Assembly: GCA_018398765.1 (NCBI GenBank)
Contig: JAHBMJ010000330.1
Location: 5,001 to 25,000 of the forward strand
Length of the DNA stretch: 20,000 bases
DNA from: Chromera velia
Taxonomy: Eukaryota > Sar > Chromeraceae
Direction of reading: 5' to 3'
The notes beneath the pieces were generated by a model, which saw only the letters and a program-made list of their open reading frames with translations, searched no databases and was not told the origin of the DNA. The stretch's first letter is position 1; every line of letters starts with the position of its first letter. Shown piece by piece: positions 1-11,589 of this stretch. A program made the position numbers and the translations under genes.

Positions 1-556
1 TAACTCTCTCCTCTATTTATCTCTTCTTTCTCCACATCTCTTCTAAAAGATCTTGCTGCAAATTTGGGGCACAGTGGCACACCATACATGACGCATGTAT
101 CATCCATACATACACTCGCGAAAGCAGACATGCGCCCGTATATGTCGCACTGCCGTCTCCTCTAAGAGATCTTCTGCCCAGGATAGACAGATGCCTGGAA
201 TGCAAAAGAGGGGCAAAGAAAACCGCAAATGATGTCTCTATGCCCCACTGACTTCGAAAGTACAAGGCGCAGCTCTGAATCCGCCTTGAATATCCACAAT
301 CCCCGGAGAGAGCACATGACGAGACGCCAATCCTATTTCAGAGATGCTCTTCCGTCTCTTCGAAGATCAACTGTCTCCTCGAGAAAACAAATAGACCAGG
401 CTTCATGAGGAGCTCAGTAATGTGGAGTTCCACTGGAATTGTCACTTGGACAGGTCTTTCAGCGGCCGAGTATGGCCAACCAGGCTTATTCACGGGATAT
501 ATATATATACGGGCTTTCTCTGTGTCGGTGACCCCTCACCACCACCACGAACATCA

Positions 557-564
557 TATTAATA
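557..564. promoter_or_regulatory. TATTAATA palindrome, distal to the gene at 1016
   Basis: Exact 8-base palindrome. It is one of only four that I found by eye in the window, all upstream of a gene start. A TATA-like core-promoter role is inference. Confidence 0.4.
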
Positions 565-591
565 AGACGCCCAATATGCGGATGTCAGGGG

Positions 592-634
592 TGCATGATC
601 GTGCATGCATTGCATGGCCCGCGGTGCATGCATG
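592..634. promoter_or_regulatory. Cluster of TGCATG words
   Basis: Five TGCATG words lie within 43 bases (at 592, 602, 611, 625 and 629). Two of them extend to TGCATGCA (602-609 and 625-632). TGCATGCA is a known preferred site of an apicomplexan AP2 factor (Plasmodium PF14_0633), so an ApiAP2-type role is possible. The same octamer also occurs away from promoters (for example 13623-13630 and 18113-18120), so the evidence is the clustering, not the word alone. Confidence 0.3.
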
Positions 635-644
635 GTTAAATTTC

Positions 645-696
645 GTGATCTTTCGTGATCCTCGATCATGTGATCCTCTTGTGATCATTTGTGATC
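645..696 (+). promoter_or_regulatory. Five phased GTGATC words
   Basis: GTGATC occurs at 645, 655, 670, 681 and 691, giving spacings of 10, 15, 11 and 10 bases. Most spacings are close to one helical turn, which would place bound proteins on one face of the DNA. It lies 320 bases before the start codon at 1016. The regulatory role is inferred. Confidence 0.35.
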
Positions 697-773
697 TTTG
701 TTGTCTACCACCGTCTACCCTCGTTCCGTTAATCTCCTGGCTTCAAACTTATAACCAACAAAAGCATTTTCTC

Positions 774-781
774 TATTAATA
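774..781. promoter_or_regulatory. TATTAATA palindrome, proximal to the gene at 1016
   Basis: This is the second TATTAATA upstream of the gene, 235 bases before its ATG. It could be a TATA-like element if the 5' untranslated region is about 200 bases long. Confidence 0.4.
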
Positions 782-1015
782 TGAGATTTTGGTTGCTGAT
801 TGCAAGAAGAGATGTCGCATGCGTTGCCTCGCTGTTTGAATTAATTCACTACTAAAGCCCTCGTCTGGTTTTTTCAGCTTCGAGCTCCGCCTTCGACAGA
901 ACTCTTGCATCATCTTGCTTCCAAAAAGAGCGCATAAGTGATTGACTCTTATTGTGCGAGAGTGTATCATTCATAATACATTCACGACTGGTTCCAAAGT
1001 TTCCTGGGTCCCAAC

Positions 1016-2410
1016 ATGAACAGCCAAGACACGCCGAGGGGTTCTCACAGACAGGGCGCAACTGTAAGCAGCAGCTTGCCTTCCAGAGTGCCAACCCCTT
1101 CTTCGTCCAGCTTTTTTGGACTTTCCCAGAGCAATTACAAACGCCACTTCCCCTCCTGCCTATCCTGCAATGGAGAAGACACTCCTGTCGATCGGGATTC
1201 TACCGGGGACGGAGCGAATCTAAAGTTGTTGTTCTTCCATGGAAACTTCATCGATGGTAAGATATGCAATTACTGCTGTTTTGGGGATTACGAGCGTCCT
1301 GAAGGGGTGCTTTTGATCCCGTCCGAGGACCCTGAGGCCACTGGGCCGTTCTACAGCGGCCGCGGTGGGATTAAGGTGGATGGCCCAAAATTGTACAACA
1401 GCGTCGCCCGCAGATTCCTGCAGCGACTCCTCAATTTGGAAGACAAAATGCTTGTTGAAAGTCTTGGTGATCAACTACAAGAGACTCTTGGGCTGACGGG
1501 CCATAGAAAGTCAGAGAGGGAGGCCCACATTTTCGCGATGCAACAAAGGATGCGGAAAGGAACACAGACGAAGGACGACTTCACTCTCCTCGGCTGTTGG
1601 GGCTACGTCAGGGCCAAATTCGGCTCACGGGCCCGGTTGTCCTTCAACACCATTTTCCAACACGTGATAGAGCTGCTTCCTTCCCAGCCGCCACCAGCTC
1701 TCGGAAGCTGTTGTCCTTCCCAAGATTCTTGTCTGGAGGTTTGTTCTTTCGGAGGGGGGCCTGGAAATGATATATTTGGCGCTATGGCAGCATTCGAGCT
1801 TGCCGCTGCCTGCGCCGACGATTGCATGTCTCGGGCAGACAGCATACGAAACAATCTTAGAATCACCTATCGGGTGTTTGAATGGATAGACGTATGGAAG
1901 CCCATCGTGGACGCTGTGTCGGTGCTCACTAACCGGCCGATCCACTACACGCATGCAGACATCCAGCAGCCGCTCGAGGATCACGCAGCTAATGGGGAGG
2001 TCCAGCGGCTAGTAGCTGAGAGCAAAGCATCATTTCTCTTCGTTTTCTCTTTCGTGGCGCTCGAAAGCCTCTTTTGCCCGCAGCTGGTGGACGGTAAGTC
2101 AGTCTTTACAGACAACCTGCTGCAAGGCCTCTTAGACCACTTCTTTAAAATGGATCGTGGAAGCACTGAAACGAGCGCGCTGCAAACAGCGGCATCAACT
2201 GCTCGGACGCAGAAGGTGGCATTCTTGGTGCTGGACGCTGGCACGGGGAAGAGCCAGGAGCGCCTGTCCGGGAGTTTGATGGCGATTCAGCGGTTCATCG
2301 GGGCGGGTAAGAGCGAGGGAAGGTTTGAAGACGGGCTTGTTTGCGAGGTGCTGCAGCCGGACCCGAAAAATCTTGCACTCCTCATTCATGTACCGGCAGT
2401 CCAAACATGA
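1016..2410 (+). CDS. Putative SAM-dependent methyltransferase-like protein, single exon
   Basis: This open frame of 464 codons has no intron. The core resembles a Rossmann-fold methyltransferase. A glycine-rich motif I (FGGGPGND) sits at about residues 245-252. An acidic loop after a strand (RVFEWIDVWKPIVDAV) lies near 283-298, a hydrophobic strand in the motif IV position (FLFVFSFVALESLF) near 338-351, and another strand (VAFLVLDAG) near 401-409. The motif order is normal for the family, but motif I starts unusually late, after about 240 residues of unrecognised sequence that includes CxxC and CxxCC pairs near the start. I cannot name the substrate. Donor-like GTAAG words occur inside the frame (near 1257 and 2094) but the frame stays open across them, so I keep one exon. 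The ATG at 1016 is the first in frame and has A at position -3. The fold call is moderately sure; activity is unproven. Confidence 0.75.
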   Translation: MNSQDTPRGSHRQGATVSSSLPSRVPTPSSSSFFGLSQSNYKRHFPSCLSCNGEDTPVDRDSTGDGANLKLLFFHGNFIDGKICNYCCFGDYERPEGVLLIPSEDPEATGPFYSGRGGIKVDGPKLYNSVARRFLQRLLNLEDKMLVESLGDQLQETLGLTGHRKSEREAHIFAMQQRMRKGTQTKDDFTLLGCWGYVRAKFGSRARLSFNTIFQHVIELLPSQPPPALGSCCPSQDSCLEVCSFGGGPGNDIFGAMAAFELAAACADDCMSRADSIRNNLRITYRVFEWIDVWKPIVDAVSVLTNRPIHYTHADIQQPLEDHAANGEVQRLVAESKASFLFVFSFVALESLFCPQLVDGKSVFTDNLLQGLLDHFFKMDRGSTETSALQTAASTARTQKVAFLVLDAGTGKSQERLSGSLMAIQRFIGAGKSEGRFEDGLVCEVLQPDPKNLALLIHVPAVQT

Positions 2411-3566
2411 GAAGAATAAGTGACGTGCATGATTAGCCTGCCACTGCACTTTGCCTCTCCGGGAGTTTGAATTGATAGACGAATTAGAAGCTTGCTAAGT
2501 TATCATTTTTATAGTAGTAATAAAGCTTCAAGCTAAGCTTTCAAGTTAACCTCCATTAAAAACATGTTGAGGCCGTATATATGAAAAATCTATGATTCTA
2601 CACTTTAGTATAACTTTGAACAAATACATCGATCATAATCATTGTTTCAAAAGTTATATTTTAAATATGATTTTGCATTGTTTCTTTCTTTTTGCTGTTG
2701 AACTTTATATCTAGCTTTATACTACTACTACTACTACTAGTAAATCCCTACGGTTTCCAGATACGTCATACCAGATGTCAGTCCTTCAGATTTATATGCA
2801 CTTATATATTTAACAAATCATTTTTTCTTTTTGCATGCAGAGCCTAGTGCAGAGCTCATTCTATAAAATTTAATTACTGAAATATACTAAAACGCAAGGT
2901 TTTCTACTTTTTTAGCAAGTTTTTACAATGTGTATGCTAAACCGTGTTTACTGTGAAATATGTCCGTCAGCAGACAACACCAATTTTATACTTATTTATT
3001 TAAATTGATTTGAAATTAAAAATCATAGCTCAATGCTTTGTCATTTGCATTTTAAGTAAATACTTGCTGAGACAGTCACACACTCTCTGTCTTATAGTGA
3101 ATTTTTACATAAACACAACTTAAAGGGGGGTGGTGGCATCGCGGGTGACCTTTGCGACATAATTTTCCAAATCAACACAACTGAAGAATCAGGTTGGCCT
3201 ATCAAACAGCCACCTGGATGAAATAAAACAACTACCACATGCAGAGGCTGGGACGTGGAGACTACCGGGATGCATGGAAGAATTAAGAAAGCAACTTCTT
3301 TTGCATTTGAGAAAAGAAAACATGATTGAAAAAACAATCTGAGAAAGAACACAAAAAATTAAAAACATGACAAAAGATTGATGAAAAAGCAAAAGAATGC
3401 GCCACAAAGCGAACGCCTTGCAATCATATGTAGGAAGAAACGAAAGTGATGTAAGAAGCAAACTTATGAATGACTTTACGAAAAAGAAACAGAGAAAGAA
3501 CAGAAAAGAAATACTTCCACGAAAAAAAAAGAAAGATGCAAAAATGGCGACGAAAATCGTCTTCTG
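2411..3566. other. AT-rich spacer between convergent genes
   Basis: The stretch from about 2460 to 3110 is much richer in A and T than the rest of the window and contains no plausible gene. It separates the stop of the plus-strand gene at 2410 from the stop of the minus-strand gene at 3567. It includes a short CTA trinucleotide run (about 2721-2740). The purine-rich stretch 3350-3560 lies just past the stop of the minus-strand gene, and its open frames on both strands look like composition artefacts. Confidence 0.6.
2519..2524 (+). terminator. AATAAA, possible polyadenylation signal
   Basis: An AATAAA hexamer lies 109 bases past the stop codon of the methyltransferase-like gene, at a typical position for a eukaryotic 3' untranslated region. 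Whether this organism uses AATAAA is not known from the sequence. Confidence 0.35.
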
Positions 3567-3795
3567 TCAGAAAGAGATCCAAGAGGACCCATCCCCCCCA
3601 AGCGGGCCGTCATCAGGCTCCAGTGAATTTTCTTCCACAGGGGGGACCACCCAGTCGCTTCCTGCCGTTCCGTCCAATGCTTTCACTGTGTCGATGCCCA
3701 CCATCAGCACGCGACCAGGGGCAAGTACTGGGAAGCACAGGAGACCGGGTGCGACGTTTAGAATGGAATCCAGCCAGGAGCCCCAGAGAGACATT
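3567..3795 (-). CDS. Exon 20: C-terminal exon
   Basis: The acceptor GATTGCAG joins exon 19 in phase 2, regenerating an arginine codon before MSLWGSWLDSILNVAPGL. The exon holds one more hydrophobic stretch (PGLLCFPVLAPGRVLMVGI), weaker than the others, then a short acidic tail with prolines that ends at the TGA at 3567. The 228-base intron before it contains a CT repeat in the sense strand. If the hydrophobic stretch spans the membrane the tail is on the far side; otherwise it is a re-entrant or peripheral segment. Confidence 0.68.
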
Positions 3796-3949
3796 CTGCA
3801 ATCAACGCACACAGCCACCGTATACGATCGTCGACGAGTGTAGTTGATCTTTGATTCTTTGGTCATGAATCACGTCTGCCATCATGATTGATTGTTTTCG
3901 CTGATTCTAATGAAAGGGAACTTGATGGCCCAGATGAAAGCAAGAAAAG

Positions 3950-3990
<41 letters not shown>

Positions 3991-5365
3991 TGTGTGAAAG
4001 AAAGGGGGCCACAACAGACGAACCTGAGGATCATTGCGTGCGCGATACCGATGAAAAGAGGAAAGAATCCTTCGAGGCCTGTCAACAGCAGAAGACAAGT
4101 GGAATGCTCCCGCGCAATGAAATCTGTGTGCCTCCCTACTATCGACACCACCCCAAGCCACACAGTGACGAACACACCCGCGATGAGCAACGCCAGGGAT
4201 GCGCACACAATCGCGAGAAGAGACTGCAACTGCACCTCCTGCCTCCTCACTTGGAGATAGGCCTTTGCACATTCCGTTTTCGACAGTTTCACAGGAGGTG
4301 CAAACCTATTCAGCCCATCCCCAAAGTCATAATATTGGAGTCTCATGCCCCCCCCCGACCTTCCCGTCTGGTCTACCAAGGACCCCTCCCTCCCAAACGG
4401 ACTACCTCCTTCGTCATGTCCCTTCATCGACCGAATATCTGCTCCTCTCGTGAGAGAAGACATCGCCCCTCGCGTGTCCTTCCACCCCCCCAATCCCCCG
4501 AAGCTCTGGGAGTTGGGACCATTGGCATGAATCACTGCCGACTCCGGGAGTCTTCCCACCGTATTATCGGGTGACCAGAGCCCCGCAACAAACGGACGAA
4601 TGAATACGCCCACAATGAGAAGACCCAGGAAGTAGGCTGTACCGCTCTTTGCCAGAGCGACCCACAAGAACCCTTGCAGGTCTGAGTACCCCGCTGTTGT
4701 GAATTCGTCCGGAGACGTTGTTTGCGTCACCGGTTTTCTCGGCGCTCTGTTTGCGTCCGTCTCGTCCCAGACCACAAAGAGGCAGAAGCACAGGACGAAA
4801 AGCCAAGAGAGGAAAAAACGGGTGGTGGCAAGGAGACCGTCTGTTAAAGTCGAAAAGTCACGGACGTTCACGTTATCCTTCGCGTCGGAAAAACGGAGGA
4901 CGGCAGTGCTGGCCTTCACTGTGTTGCTGCAGAGAAAGAGGGCCGACACAAAATAGAGAAGATGAAAAAAAGGAAGAGACGAGCCAAACAGATGAAAATG
5001 TGAGGCTGTGGAAGAATGTGGTAGCGAATTCCGAAAAATTGCCGATCGATGCAGACGGGGACATGCAGGCACATTTAATAGATGGCGAAGGCAACAAAGA
5101 CATTAATCAACAAATGCATTCTTCATTCGAACAGTTTACTTCCCATCGAAGATCCAAGATTTCTGTATCAAATGTATGAAACGTTTACTCCCCATCGATT
5201 TATGAAATGTACGAAAGTAAATGCACGAACAGTGTACTTCCCAACGAAGATCCAAGAGGTCATAATTGTTTCTGCAGATCTGTTCAATACATGATGCACT
5301 TCTTTTGACTTGCATGCCTGCCTGCATAGATCGGAAGGAACACACACACACACACGGACACACAC

Positions 5366-5459
<94 letters not shown>

Positions 5460-6128
5460 CGACGAACTGACAACAGGGTCTTTGAGAGAGGCCAGAGAGC
5501 CCACCGAGCCCTGCAGAAGAAGCAGAACGAGTAAAGCATGCACAGACGCACGTGTGTTGATTCGCTGAGCAGGAAGAGTGTTACACGAACGCTCGAGGAG
5601 AAAATAGAGGAAGCAAAGAATTTTTGCGAGCGGCTTTGACGGGCACAACTGGTGTGGGGCACCTTTCTGTCTGTCTGTCTGTCCCTGTGCCCTTCTGTTT
5701 GCCTGTCGAACAGAGCGTCTGCATGCCAACCGACACAGGTAAATAAAGCCTGTCTGAGGGCGTGGACTCGTAGACACATAGAAAGACTGATAGACAGACA
5801 GATTGACGGATACACATGCGTATGGAGCATCGGACGCTAGACTCCGCTGCCTCAATCAGCTCATTCATTCATTCATTCATTCATGCATTCATTCATTCAT
5901 GAAGATAGATAGACAGAGAGATAGACGGATAGATAGACAGAGAGGGAAAAATAGACAGACGGACGGATGGACTGAGGCAAACAGAGACTGACAAGCAAAC
6001 AAAACAATAGACTGAGACGGGAAGAAAGACCAAGATAGACACACAGACTGATTGCCGAAACAGCCGGACGAGAATGCAAGAGAATAACAGACGAGACAGA
6101 GACCGATGTCCAGTTGAAAGACAGAGAA

Positions 6129-6160
<32 letters not shown>

Positions 6161-6161
6161 G

Positions 6162-6200
<39 letters not shown>

Positions 6201-9200
6201 GCAGGCAGGCAGGCAGGCAGGGAGGCAGACAGACAGGCAGGCAGGCAGGCAGACAGACAGGCAGGCAGGCAGACAGACAGACAGACAGATAGACAGGCAG
6301 GCAGGCAGGTAGGCAGGCAGGCAGGCAGGCAAATCCACCGACCGAAGTGGAAGCAAGCCTTGACGAGAGACGTCAGTGGGGGCGACAACAGCCATTGGGT
6401 GTCGTTTCTGCACAGCACCCACAACCAACCAACCAACGAAGCAATGGAGGTATGTGGCGGAGATCGAGCGGTCATTTTGTCCATTGCACTGTTCTCAATG
6501 AGGGTCCGTTACCGGATGGTAAGCTCTGGGTGTGTTCCATCCCCACCCCCCCCGGGTGTGTGTGAGTGTGGGCGGGGGGTGGGGTGTGAGTGTAAGTGTG
6601 TATGGGTAGGTGGGTGGGTGTGGGGAAAAGCTCATGGATGAAGGGAAGGGCTCGATGGAATTTTTCTTTTCACTGACCTTGGCAATTTTGCTGGCCTTGT
6701 TGTCCTCCTTCTCAACAATTTCGTCAATCTTTTCCCTGATCATTTGGAGTGCCGCCCTCGTCACCCTCTTCTTCTTTCTCTTTTTTTCCTTTTCGTCACT
6801 ATCTCCCTTTGTCTTTGATCTGACAGTCTTGCGTCTGGGTGAGAATCTCCTCTGTGCAAAGAGGGCATCCTCCTCTTCTTCCCTGAAAGACCTATGGGAG
6901 GAACGAGACAATGACCGTGGTGAGGAAGAAGCAGCACCCTTGGGAAGAAAAGAAACCGTTTTGTGCTTTTGAAACGCAGAGGCGAGGCCGAAATTTCCTC
7001 TCACCTCCGTTACCTCCTCTTCCTCTTCATTGTGTGAGATCTCCAACCTTTTCTTAGAACTCTGACTACTGTTGCAGCGGCCTTCTTCGTTTTCTTGTTC
7101 GTCTGTTTCCCTTCTGTCAACGTACAGTAGAGCTCTCTCAGGGTGAGAGCTCTCAGACGACATCGAAAGATGTTCATTGCTGTCTCCATCTATGGCTATC
7201 TGAATTACAGAATCTGCCAACTGGTCCTCTGATGCCTCGCCCCACCTTCTCTCTTCTTCTTCATTCCTTTCACCTTCGCCCGTCTGCAACACCTCTCTAG
7301 TCTCATCAACAAGCTGCACCACGAGGGAGGCCGAAAGTCCCGTCATCCCGCAAATGCCCAAATCCTCCTCCAGAGAAAAATCCTCGCTTGCTCTGAGACC
7401 ACCGCGACCAAACTCCTTCACATTGTCCTCTTTCAGGTGCGTCTCGTCAACAGCATGGTCATGCAATTCCCTCTGGTCCTCTAGCCCTTCACCCCTTTCT
7501 CCGACCGCAGAAAAACACCCGTCTAGATCTTCACTCTCTATGTCGATGTCCCCACCAGAAAACAAATCAGGCGGCTCGAGTGAAAACATTGCTGCTGCGG
7601 AGAGTGTGCTCCGCTTGGGGCCGGACGGCTGCTCTGCATCAACCGAACCTCTAACGTCTATACTGATGTCTTCTGCTCTCTGGACGTCTTCTTCCTTTTC
7701 CACGCTTTCTCCAATATGAAGAGTCTCTTCTGGGGAAAGCTTCTCTCTTTTACTTTCTTTCCCCAATGCCCGGTTCCTTCTACCTTCTCTTCCTCCCCTC
7801 CACGGTGCGGGGCTCTTGCCAGAGCCGCCTCCTCCCCCCTCGTCATAATCTGCCTTTTCCTTTTCGTCATACTCGGGCTCACTCGCCAGTGCCTCCACTT
7901 CCATATCGTCTAAACTTGCCATGAGAACACTTAGCGGCGCTGTCCGAGGGCGACCCTCCGGCCCCGTCTCTCCCTCTGCAGTCACCCGACCCCGAATTGC
8001 TCTCACTGCCTCTATCCCCATCCTTTCATCCACTGACTCCCCTTCAGAGTCAACGAAGGCTCCTCTCGCCTCTAAGTCTCCGCTCTGAAATGAAGAGAAT
8101 AAAGAAAAGAACAAACACGTGTCAACAGCCAAGGTTGTCCTCTGGGTTCGACATCGCAAGATGTCACCCAAACGAAGAAAGAGTCTCTCTCTCTTTCTCT
8201 CACTTCAGACGCACATATTCATACAAGGCAAAGAAAAGAGCGATCGATCGATCGAGGGGCTGATCGAGAAATTCGAAATTTTCCTGACGAGTCGGAATGC
8301 AAAGAGCCGGATTCCTGCGGTGAATTGAATAAAATGGGGCAAAGTAGTAAAAAAAGCGAACCACAGAGCCAGAACGGGTCAGTCCTTCGCAACGCGCGTC
8401 AATGCCTATGTGAACTGCTGCGCACTCACAAATGTCTTCGCACGAAGAAGAATCAAATCAACCTTGTGCGTGCCGCACCTGTCCTTAGACCAAAGTTGAC
8501 GTTGATGGATGATCGACACCCCCGATGAAAAACTTTCTCTTTCTATTCTGCTCACCTGAAACATCAGGTCGATCGCGTCATCAACGTTCTCCCCCTCACG
8601 ATCCTCGTCACTGTTCTGCCCAGACTCATCAGGCACCGCGTCCCCTCCCTCCCCCCAAGCAAAAGCCCTCCCTCTCTTCCTCCCTACCCTTCCCGTCGAC
8701 GAGTTTGAAGACAGCGAGTGCTCCTCTTCATCTTCAGAAACAAGGAGCCTCTCCCTGGACCCCAACGTTTGATTCTCTTCTTCTTCTTCTTCTTCCTTCT
8801 CTCTTTCTTCTCCTCTCACTGGAGGAGGGGTCTTCAGTGGCTGTTCCCCTCTCTCTACGGACCGCCTCCCTCGCTTTCCCTTTTCTTGGGACGTTCTTTT
8901 GTTCCCCACGTGCTGCTGCATCTGCGCCTGCAGTGCACCATCTTCCTCATCGTCGTCTCCCATGGTATTCTTGATGTGCACTTGCAGCGCGTTGTTTCCT
9001 CCGATTGCAAAGACAGGCCTGCAAACTCAATCGATCGATCAGGCCGGCACACGGAAGAGGTGAAATGCACCTTTGAAAAGGGCAAAAAGAGACACAGCAA
9101 AATCCGTGAATAAAGTCATCTGTATGTTGAAATGCGTGGACATGGACGGGTATAAACACCCATCAAACAGATGCAGAGGCAGAACTGCCAGAGGTGAGGA

Positions 9201-11537
9201 TCATCAGAGTGCGACCTACTGCTTCTGTTCCGCGGCACTCCCACATAGCTCATTGAAGCTTTCCATAACCAGAAATTGAAATGACAAAAACATTTGAAAC
9301 AGAAAGAGAGTCCCTCATTCATTCGCTGTTTGGCTCATTTACTGACTCACTGACTCCTTTCATTAAAGACTGACTGAACGTCGAAGGTGAATCCCATCTC
9401 CCATCGAACAAGTTTGAGTGCTCTGTTCATTCTGAACCACAAATTCGTTTGCCGGTTCAGACCCCCCGCCCTGTACCCCGTCTCGTCGGACGGTGTGACT
9501 GCTCGGACCATTTGAAGAGAGCGTCTCATCAATTTCAAATCGTGTAACGCCAGAGTGCACTCGACTTGAAGAAGTCGTCGAATAATTCGACGGAAATACG
9601 CGGGACTCCAAAAGTAAAAAGGTCTTCTCCAACGAGACAGCTGTAATCCCCCCTCGAAGGCCAACCGTTGCTGTTGGGCTTTTTGAAAGGCAATGACTCT
9701 TCGTGGGTTGAAATAACGCCGCAACCTGCGCATGTGGGCTTTTGACGAATACAGCAAATCCCGTGCCCACCCCGTCTCTGTCCATTCTCTTCTTGACGCC
9801 CCCTCGTCCTGTCCTCCAAACACCCCACCCGAACTGCTTTTTTCGGACTCTGCGAAAGAGGTCTTTGTGAAGAGACGGGAAGGAGCGAAGGATACAGTGA
9901 AAGTCCAAAAAACCGAACGACTCCCTCGGCCTCGTCTTTCCAGTCCCGTTCCACTTTCGTTCCGCTGCCATGGGGGACGATCATTTTGTTGCAGAACCCT
10001 AGACTCTTCTCTTTGTCTCTCTCCGGACCTCAAACTTGAAGGGGCTTCACTGTCCCCCCAAGCCTTATCTCTCCCCCTCCCCTTTCCGTTTTGTTCTCCC
10101 TTCCACGTCCCCTCTTTCCTCTCCCCTTCTTTTGCGGCTCGATACCGGAGCTCCCCTCTTTCGGTCTCCCGGGGCTGTTTTTTGAGAATTCGAGGATTCA
10201 ACTGCATTTCCACCCGGACGACCCTGCACGCACATATTCCAACAGACAGACAGACAGACAGAAGAAAGAAAAAGAGGTGTGCATCTGATTCGCAACTCCA
10301 GCACAGAAATCAAATTTTACAGAAAAGACAAATAAGCCAGTTGGAATGATTTCGTTAACTTTGCTTCATTATCATTCAGTCAGACGGTTTCTCTTGTTTG
10401 TATACGGGCACAGATCGAGTGACAACCTTACCCCTGACTCTCTTCACTGTTACAAGGAAGCATCTGTATCGAACAAGAAAGCAACGGTGGATTCAAAATA
10501 CATGTCAATATGCATGCGCGAATCCTGATGTATGCAAGCCTGTCCTATTTGACTGACGGACTCAAAAAGGAAGTATCCGAGGCCCCCGACGAAGGACAAA
10601 ATCCCACAAAACATCGCGATGAAAGCTCTGACGAAGGCCCAGATGTGCCCACATGAAGCCCTGCCTTCGACTGGGATGTCCACGTTGGGCAAATTCGTTG
10701 GCGGTGCTGTGTACTGCACTCACGCCATCACAGTGTTACGCAGTTATTCATATGCTCACATTCACTCACACATATGCATGTGGCGACTCACGGGCTGTCC
10801 TGATAAGGAAGGAGAGCAGAAAGCGGAGGAAGAAAGAAGACTCATGCAAAAGTTGTATTTGGCATTTGCGCACAAGAGCCATAATTTGTATCTATGCACA
10901 CACACAAACGCAAGCAAGTGCTGACTCCGAGGCCTGAATTGAACGAACATATTCGGATGGGAAAGCAAGAACCCTTGAGAAAAAAAAATACCTACACAGA
11001 TCCTCTCATGGACCGATGGAGCAAAGGAACACAGGCAGATACAGCAAAGGAACACAGGCAGATACAGCAAAGGAACACAGGCAGATACAGCAAAGGAACA
11101 CAGGCAGATACAGCAAAGGAACGCAGGCAGATACATCAAAGGAACACAGGCAGATACAGCAAAGGAACGCAGGCAGATACAGCAAAGGAACACAGGCAGA
11201 TACAGCAAAGGAACACAGGCAGATACAGCAAAGGAACACAGGCAGATACAGCAAAGGGACGGAGGGAAAGACCCAGAAGTCGGATCAAGCACATTGTCAA
11301 GGAGCGAATACAGAGGGAGACACCAACCTGCGTTGCCAGAATGATGGTCGTCTCTGTCAGCAACAAGTCACACTCGCAGACTACCGAAGATCCAGACCAG
11401 ACCGGATCAGCGCATCCTGAGGAGACATACAAGGGAGGCAATTTGCATGTACGCAAAGTCCGAATGTCCGTACAGCCCTTCGTTCACGCACTTTGAAGAC
11501 CTCTGGCAAAGAGAAAGAGAAAAAAAAACAAACAATG

Positions 11538-11589
<52 letters not shown>

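Larger units (their letters stand above)
1..1015. other. Non-coding region upstream of the methyltransferase-like gene
   Basis: I see no convincing coding sequence here. The open frames on both strands are short, have no recognisable motif and no flanking splice signals that fit together. The right half (about 555-785) holds promoter-like elements that are listed separately: two TATTAATA palindromes, several TGCATG words and a run of GTGATC words. A 5' untranslated region of the gene starting at 1016 probably begins somewhere in 780-1015, but no transcription start can be fixed from sequence alone. Confidence 0.6.

Noticed and set aside
3397-3847. Two overlapping plus-strand Lys/Arg-rich frames
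   Set aside because: They overlap the C-terminal exon on the minus strand, which joins its neighbour in phase; composition is explained by purine-rich DNA.
5136-5855. Long minus-strand open frame of 239 codons, and its overlapping partners
   Set aside because: Most of it is the CA/GA microsatellite read as Cys-Val and Ser-Leu repeats, with no domain and no splice logic.
5889-6484. Cysteine-, leucine- and proline-rich frames and the Arg-Gln-Thr-Asp frames opposite
   Set aside because: Direct translation of the GACA/GGCA array; several frames are open for the same reason.
6610-6972. Plus-strand hydrophobic frame rich in Phe, Leu and Ser
   Set aside because: It is the complement of the acidic and basic exon 17, which has matched splice sites and phase on the minus strand.
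9732-10349. 205-codon plus-strand frame
   Set aside because: Antisense shadow of exon 15; no splice or domain support.
11021-11262. CRISPR-like array
   Set aside because: The 23-bp units are adjacent with no unique spacers, and the setting is eukaryotic, so it is a minisatellite.
10894-11496. 200-codon plus-strand frame with a 23-residue repeat
   Set aside because: Produced by the stop-free 23-bp array; frames on both strands are open, and it lies in an intron of the better supported gene.
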